The translations under genes and the position numbers were made by a program. The notes under the pieces are model-generated. The model worked only from the letters and a program-made list of their open reading frames with translations. It had not been told where the DNA came from and searched no databases. From CAIQJJ01 sp049325275 (GTDB taxonomy: Bacteria > Chloroflexota > Anaerolineae > Anaerolineales > UBA4823), in NCBI GenBank assembly GCA_049325275.1, contig JBMOLU010000090.1, positions 68,307 through 132,306 on the forward strand: a stretch of 64,000 nucleotides of DNA. The letters run 5' to 3'. This document shows, piece by piece, positions 61,491 through 64,000 of the stretch; the first letter of the stretch is position 1; each line of letters starts with the position of its first letter.

Positions 61491-62216
61491 ATGACCCACC
61501 GCATGTACGCCGATCTTGCCTGGGCCTGGCCGGTTATCAGCCCGCCGGCTGACTACGTAAGCGAAGCCGGGCAAATCATCAAGCTGATAAAGAAGTATGC
61601 CCGCCGGCCCGTCCACCGCCTGCTGCACCTTGGCTGCGGCGGCGGCCACCTGGACTTTACACTCAAATTGGATTTTGCCGTCACAGGGGTCGATCTCAGC
61701 CCACAAATGCTCGACCTGGCGCGCAAGCTCAACCCGCAAGTCACTTACCAGTGTGGGGATATGCGCACCATCCGGCTCGATCAACGCTTCGATGCCGTTC
61801 TGGTGGCCGATTCGATCGATTATATGCTCGATGAAGCAGACTTACAGGCAGCATGCCAGACGGCCCATGCGCACCTGGCACCCGGTGGCGTATTGTGCCT
61901 GCTGCCCGATGTCACGGCGGAAAGCTTCGAACAGCACGAAACGGGCGCCTACACCGAAACATCTGAAGACGGTGCGGCCATCACCATCCTGCGCAACCAT
62001 TTCGATCCAGACCCACAGGATACGACGTTCGAAATGACCTTCGTCTATTTAATCCGCCGCAATGGGCTGCTCAACATTGAAACCGACCGGCACCTGGCAG
62101 GAATATTCCCCACCGCGGTCTGGCTGCGTTCGTTAAAACAAAGCGGCTTTTCAGCCAAGACAGTTCACGTAAACAAACATGCCCCCCGGTTCGTCGGCAT
62201 TCGCAATCAAAGGTGA
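61491..62216 (+). CDS. Class I SAM-dependent methyltransferase
   Basis: A 241-residue methyltransferase with the SAM motif LHLGCGGGHLDFTLKL (about 48-63), an acidic loop VDLSPQMLDLAR, the motif GDMRTIRLDQRFDAVLVADSIDYML and an APGGVLCLLPDV strand. The substrate is not determinable. Start ATG 61491 has AGGAG 9 nt upstream. The open frame before it runs inside the SDR gene. Its final residues GIRNQR and stop codon lie in the first unit of a 26-bp tandem repeat. Confidence 0.85.
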   Translation: MTHRMYADLAWAWPVISPPADYVSEAGQIIKLIKKYARRPVHRLLHLGCGGGHLDFTLKLDFAVTGVDLSPQMLDLARKLNPQVTYQCGDMRTIRLDQRFDAVLVADSIDYMLDEADLQAACQTAHAHLAPGGVLCLLPDVTAESFEQHETGAYTETSEDGAAITILRNHFDPDPQDTTFEMTFVYLIRRNGLLNIETDRHLAGIFPTAVWLRSLKQSGFSAKTVHVNKHAPRFVGIRNQR

Positions 62217-62310
62217 ACGTCAGCATTCATAGCCAAAGGCGAACGTCGGCGTTCGCAATCAAAGGTGAACGCCGGCATTCACAATCAAAGGTGAACGCCG
62301 GCATTCACCC
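62197..62310. repeat. 26-bp tandem repeat forming hairpins, starting in the methyltransferase stop
   Basis: Four units (62197-62222, 62223-62248, 62249-62274, 62275-62300) plus a partial fifth, with consensus GCATTC-CAATCAAAGGTGAACGCC-G. Units 1, 3 and 4 carry the in-frame tail ...AAT CAA AGG TGA, so the stop codon is copied. The joint GTGAACGCCGGCATTCAC is a near-palindrome, so the array can form a series of stem-loops. A further CGTTCACC lies at about 62329. Confidence 0.85.
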
Positions 62311-62388
62311 ACCTTGAACGAAGCAAACGTTCACCCTTTTGAAGAAACGAGCGCAGGGCAAAATCAATTCGCCTCACTTGGTGCGCAG

Positions 62389-62733
62389 CTATTGCAGGTG
62401 CAGTAGGACCTTACCCTGTTTCCAGAGGTCTTCCAGGCGATAATACTGGCGTTTTTCAGGGGCGAACAAATGCAAGATCACATCACCAAAGTCCACCAGC
62501 AGCCAGCCATCTGCCGCATTGCCCTCCAGACGGCCCTTTGCCTGCATGGTGATGCGTGCTGCGTTCTCGGCAGCATCGGCCAGGGCCTGTAACATGCGTT
62601 CGCTCGTTCCCGAAGCGATCACGAAGAAATCCGTAAAGTCCGATTGGCCGCGTAAGTCGAGCAGCAAAACATCTTCCCCCTTCTTTTCCTCGATTGCGTT
62701 AACAATCGTATGAGCAAGTTCAAGCGTATCCAG
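62389..62733 (-). CDS. rsfS: Ribosome silencing factor RsfS
   Basis: A 114-residue RsfS, which binds large-subunit protein uL14 and blocks subunit joining in starvation. The conserved core DLRGQSDFTDFFVIASGTSER (split here as FTDFFVIASGTSER) and the WLLVDFGDVILHLF strand are intact. The domain's first helix (LDTLELAHTIVNAIEEKKGEDV) precedes the first canonical start codon in frame (TTG 62667). The only codon giving it is CTG at 62733, which has GAGG with 6-nt spacing, and a TGA lies two codons upstream. The start is therefore probably CTG. Confidence 0.82.
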   Translation of the reverse strand: MDTLELAHTIVNAIEEKKGEDVLLLDLRGQSDFTDFFVIASGTSERMLQALADAAENAARITMQAKGRLEGNAADGWLLVDFGDVILHLFAPEKRQYYRLEDLWKQGKVLLHLQ

Positions 62734-62785
62734 ATTTCACCTCACACAAAACGTAGAAATGGTGGTTCTCCACAGGCGGAGACCC

Positions 62786-63370
62786 TTACGCTGCCCGTAA
62801 CGGGGCAGAAAACAGACAGGTATACATCGAACCTTCCGGGCGCAAGTCGCTCTGATACAGGTGTACGGCATCGACGGCGGCCGCGCCCAAAAAACCGACC
62901 TTGGTGTTGCACAATACGTCACCGATCTGCCGGATTTCTTCCTGGCTTGCGTTACGAGAAACGCGGCCCAAAGTCAAATGGGGGCTGAAAGCACGTTCTT
63001 CGCGCGCATAACCGAGACGCGCCAGCTCGTTTTCGATGCCAGCCTGGATGGCACCCAGTTCCGGCGGGGCCTCAACGCCTGACCAAATCACCCGCGCCCG
63101 ACGCGAAGAAGGAAAAGCGCCCAAACCGCCTACGCTGATTTCGACCGCACGGTGATGGGAAATTTCGTTCTGCAGGACTTCCTGCAAGACCTTGAGATTC
63201 GCCACCGAGACATCCCCCAAAAACTTCAGCGTCAGGTGCAGGTTGCTTGCCAACACCCAACGGACAGCACCATCGGGCATCTTTTTGCGGAGATCGCCGA
63301 TCACTTTATCCAGGCGAGACTGAATTTCAGACGAAACATTGATGGCAACAAAGGCACGAATAACCGTCAT
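62786..63370 (-). CDS. thpR: RNA 2',3'-cyclic phosphodiesterase (LigT/ThpR family)
   Basis: A 194-residue 2H-phosphoesterase with both H-x-T motifs: H45-L-T47 (NLHLTLKFLG) and H131-L-T133 (SPHLTLGRVS). It hydrolyses 2',3'-cyclic phosphates at RNA ends. The length matches the family. It lies 24 nt beyond the response regulator gene and 52 nt before rsfS, all on one strand, suggesting a joint transcript. Confidence 0.93.
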   Translation of the reverse strand: MTVIRAFVAINVSSEIQSRLDKVIGDLRKKMPDGAVRWVLASNLHLTLKFLGDVSVANLKVLQEVLQNEISHHRAVEISVGGLGAFPSSRRARVIWSGVEAPPELGAIQAGIENELARLGYAREERAFSPHLTLGRVSRNASQEEIRQIGDVLCNTKVGFLGAAAVDAVHLYQSDLRPEGSMYTCLFSAPLRAA

Positions 63371-63394
63371 AAAAAGCTCAAAACCTTTCTGTCG

Positions 63395-63787
63395 TTACCC
63401 CGCTTTTGTACCTGGTTTCAAGACATCTTCCACGGCTTTGCGCAAATCCATAAAGGCGACTGGTTTTGTCAAGTACATGGTTGCCCCGGCGTCCAGGCCG
63501 GTGCGAATATCTGAAGGCAGGCTTTTGGCCGAGACCACAATGACAGGGATATTGGCCAACACCGGATCGCGACGTATGAACTGAAGGACCTCCAGGCCCG
63601 AAACGTCCGGCATCATCACATCCAACACGATTGCGTCGGGTGCCTCTTTGACAATCAAACCCATTGCAGCTGTACTGCCGTAAGACTTAATCACCTGGTA
63701 TCCGCTAAGGCGCATCATTTCGGCAAACATCTCGGCAGTATCCGGCTCATCTTCGACGATGATCACCTTCTTTGGCGCAGAGGCCAT
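63395..63787 (-). CDS. Stand-alone response regulator receiver
   Basis: A 130-residue single receiver with acidic residues E12/D13, phosphoacceptor D56, S86 and K108, and no output domain. GGAGGAA is 4 nt before the start. It resembles the receiver encoded at 18299-18676. A cognate kinase is not adjacent, though the multi-PAS kinase at 57373 is the nearest orphan. The remaining bases to the window end (63788-64000) show no gene. Confidence 0.9.
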   Translation of the reverse strand: MASAPKKVIIVEDEPDTAEMFAEMMRLSGYQVIKSYGSTAAMGLIVKEAPDAIVLDVMMPDVSGLEVLQFIRRDPVLANIPVIVVSAKSLPSDIRTGLDAGATMYLTKPVAFMDLRKAVEDVLKPGTKAG

Positions 63788-64000
63788 ACATTCCTCCAGG
63801 AAACAATTCGTTCACTGTTTACACGTCCTAACATAGCATAAGAAACGCCAGAAAGCAAGAGGCGAGTTATCCGCGGGTGTGGTTCAATTTTTTGCAGGAG
63901 TAGATGGTAGATAAAGAGAACGGCCGAATTTGAAGCGTCGCCAGGGGTGGTTTGCGGGTGGACGCCAAGGCTCAGATTTTTCAGTCGCTGGTTTGGTGGC

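Noticed and set aside
62197..62310. CRISPR-like tandem repeats
   Set aside because: Units are contiguous with no unique spacers, and there are no cas genes in the window.

Overview
The window is a continuous, gene-dense stretch of a GC-rich bacterial chromosome. The gene set points to Chloroflexota, probably an Anaerolineae-like lineage. Supporting signs are the mix of single-membrane lipoproteins with Thr/Pro-rich linkers, a LysM protein with the same linker style, a secreted GH10 xylanase ending in a short basic tail of the YLPFITRN type, a PPi-type phosphofructokinase, an electron-transfer flavoprotein/acyl-CoA dehydrogenase operon and a TtuA/TtuB tRNA thiolation pair. TtuA/TtuB is typical of thermophiles, so the host may be warm-adapted. 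I saw no insertion sequence, prophage or CRISPR array. The assignment to a phylum is inference from gene content, not a measured phylogeny.

Layout. 0-2.7 kb: panB-panE-panC (pantothenate synthesis, minus). 2.9-6 kb: a REC-GAF-PAS-GGDEF-EAL cyclic-di-GMP regulator and a small YtxH-like protein. 6.1-9.8 kb: uvrB, a PHP-domain protein and secG. 10-15.7 kb: an orphan oligopeptide-type binding protein and a modular xylanase. 15.8-23.3 kb (minus): lysine 2,3-aminomutase, a lipoprotein, a response regulator, then a tight run with PAP2 phosphatase, nucleotidyltransferase, a conserved unknown, NadE, a zinc-ribbon membrane protein and a nitrilase-type amidase. NadE and the nitrilase look like the two halves of a glutamine-dependent NAD synthetase. 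23.3-26.1 kb (minus): a zinc/manganese ABC transporter with a small CxxC membrane protein, and a LysM protein. 26.4-31.4 kb (plus): flippase-like protein, FAD oxidoreductase, phosphofructokinase, tRNA-Val(CAC), purM. 31.4-36.7 kb: a membrane protein, GH1 glycosidase, the yhhQ queuosine-precursor transporter inside an area rich in repeats and gene relics, then ttuB-ttuA. 36.9-46.5 kb (plus): a MacAB-like export system, a GT39-type glycosyltransferase, thioredoxin, alanine racemase, and an ECF sigma/anti-sigma pair. 46.6-52.8 kb (minus): bactofilin, fabI, acyl-CoA dehydrogenase, etfA, etfB, 3-methyladenine glycosylase, phosphodiesterase. 52.9-64 kb: Eis-like acetyltransferase, AMP nucleosidase overlapping a SpoIIE-type phosphatase, a multi-PAS histidine kinase, a divergent SDR, a methyltransferase ending in a tandem hairpin repeat, rsfS, thpR and a response regulator.

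Most of the content is housekeeping metabolism. The least ordinary material is non-coding: an 89-bp palindromic element with a half copy 48 kb away, a dispersed hairpin family, a 26-bp tandem repeat that carries a stop codon in several units, a 21-bp-stem hairpin ahead of the xylanase, and dense inverted repeats upstream of yhhQ. Among genes, the most unusual points are the sulfur-carrier C-terminal Gly-Gly codons that also serve as the ribosome binding site of the next gene, a probable CTG start for rsfS, an SDR without its catalytic Tyr/Lys, and the phosphatase/AMP nucleosidase gene overlap. I did not find a clear new multi-gene defence or signalling system.
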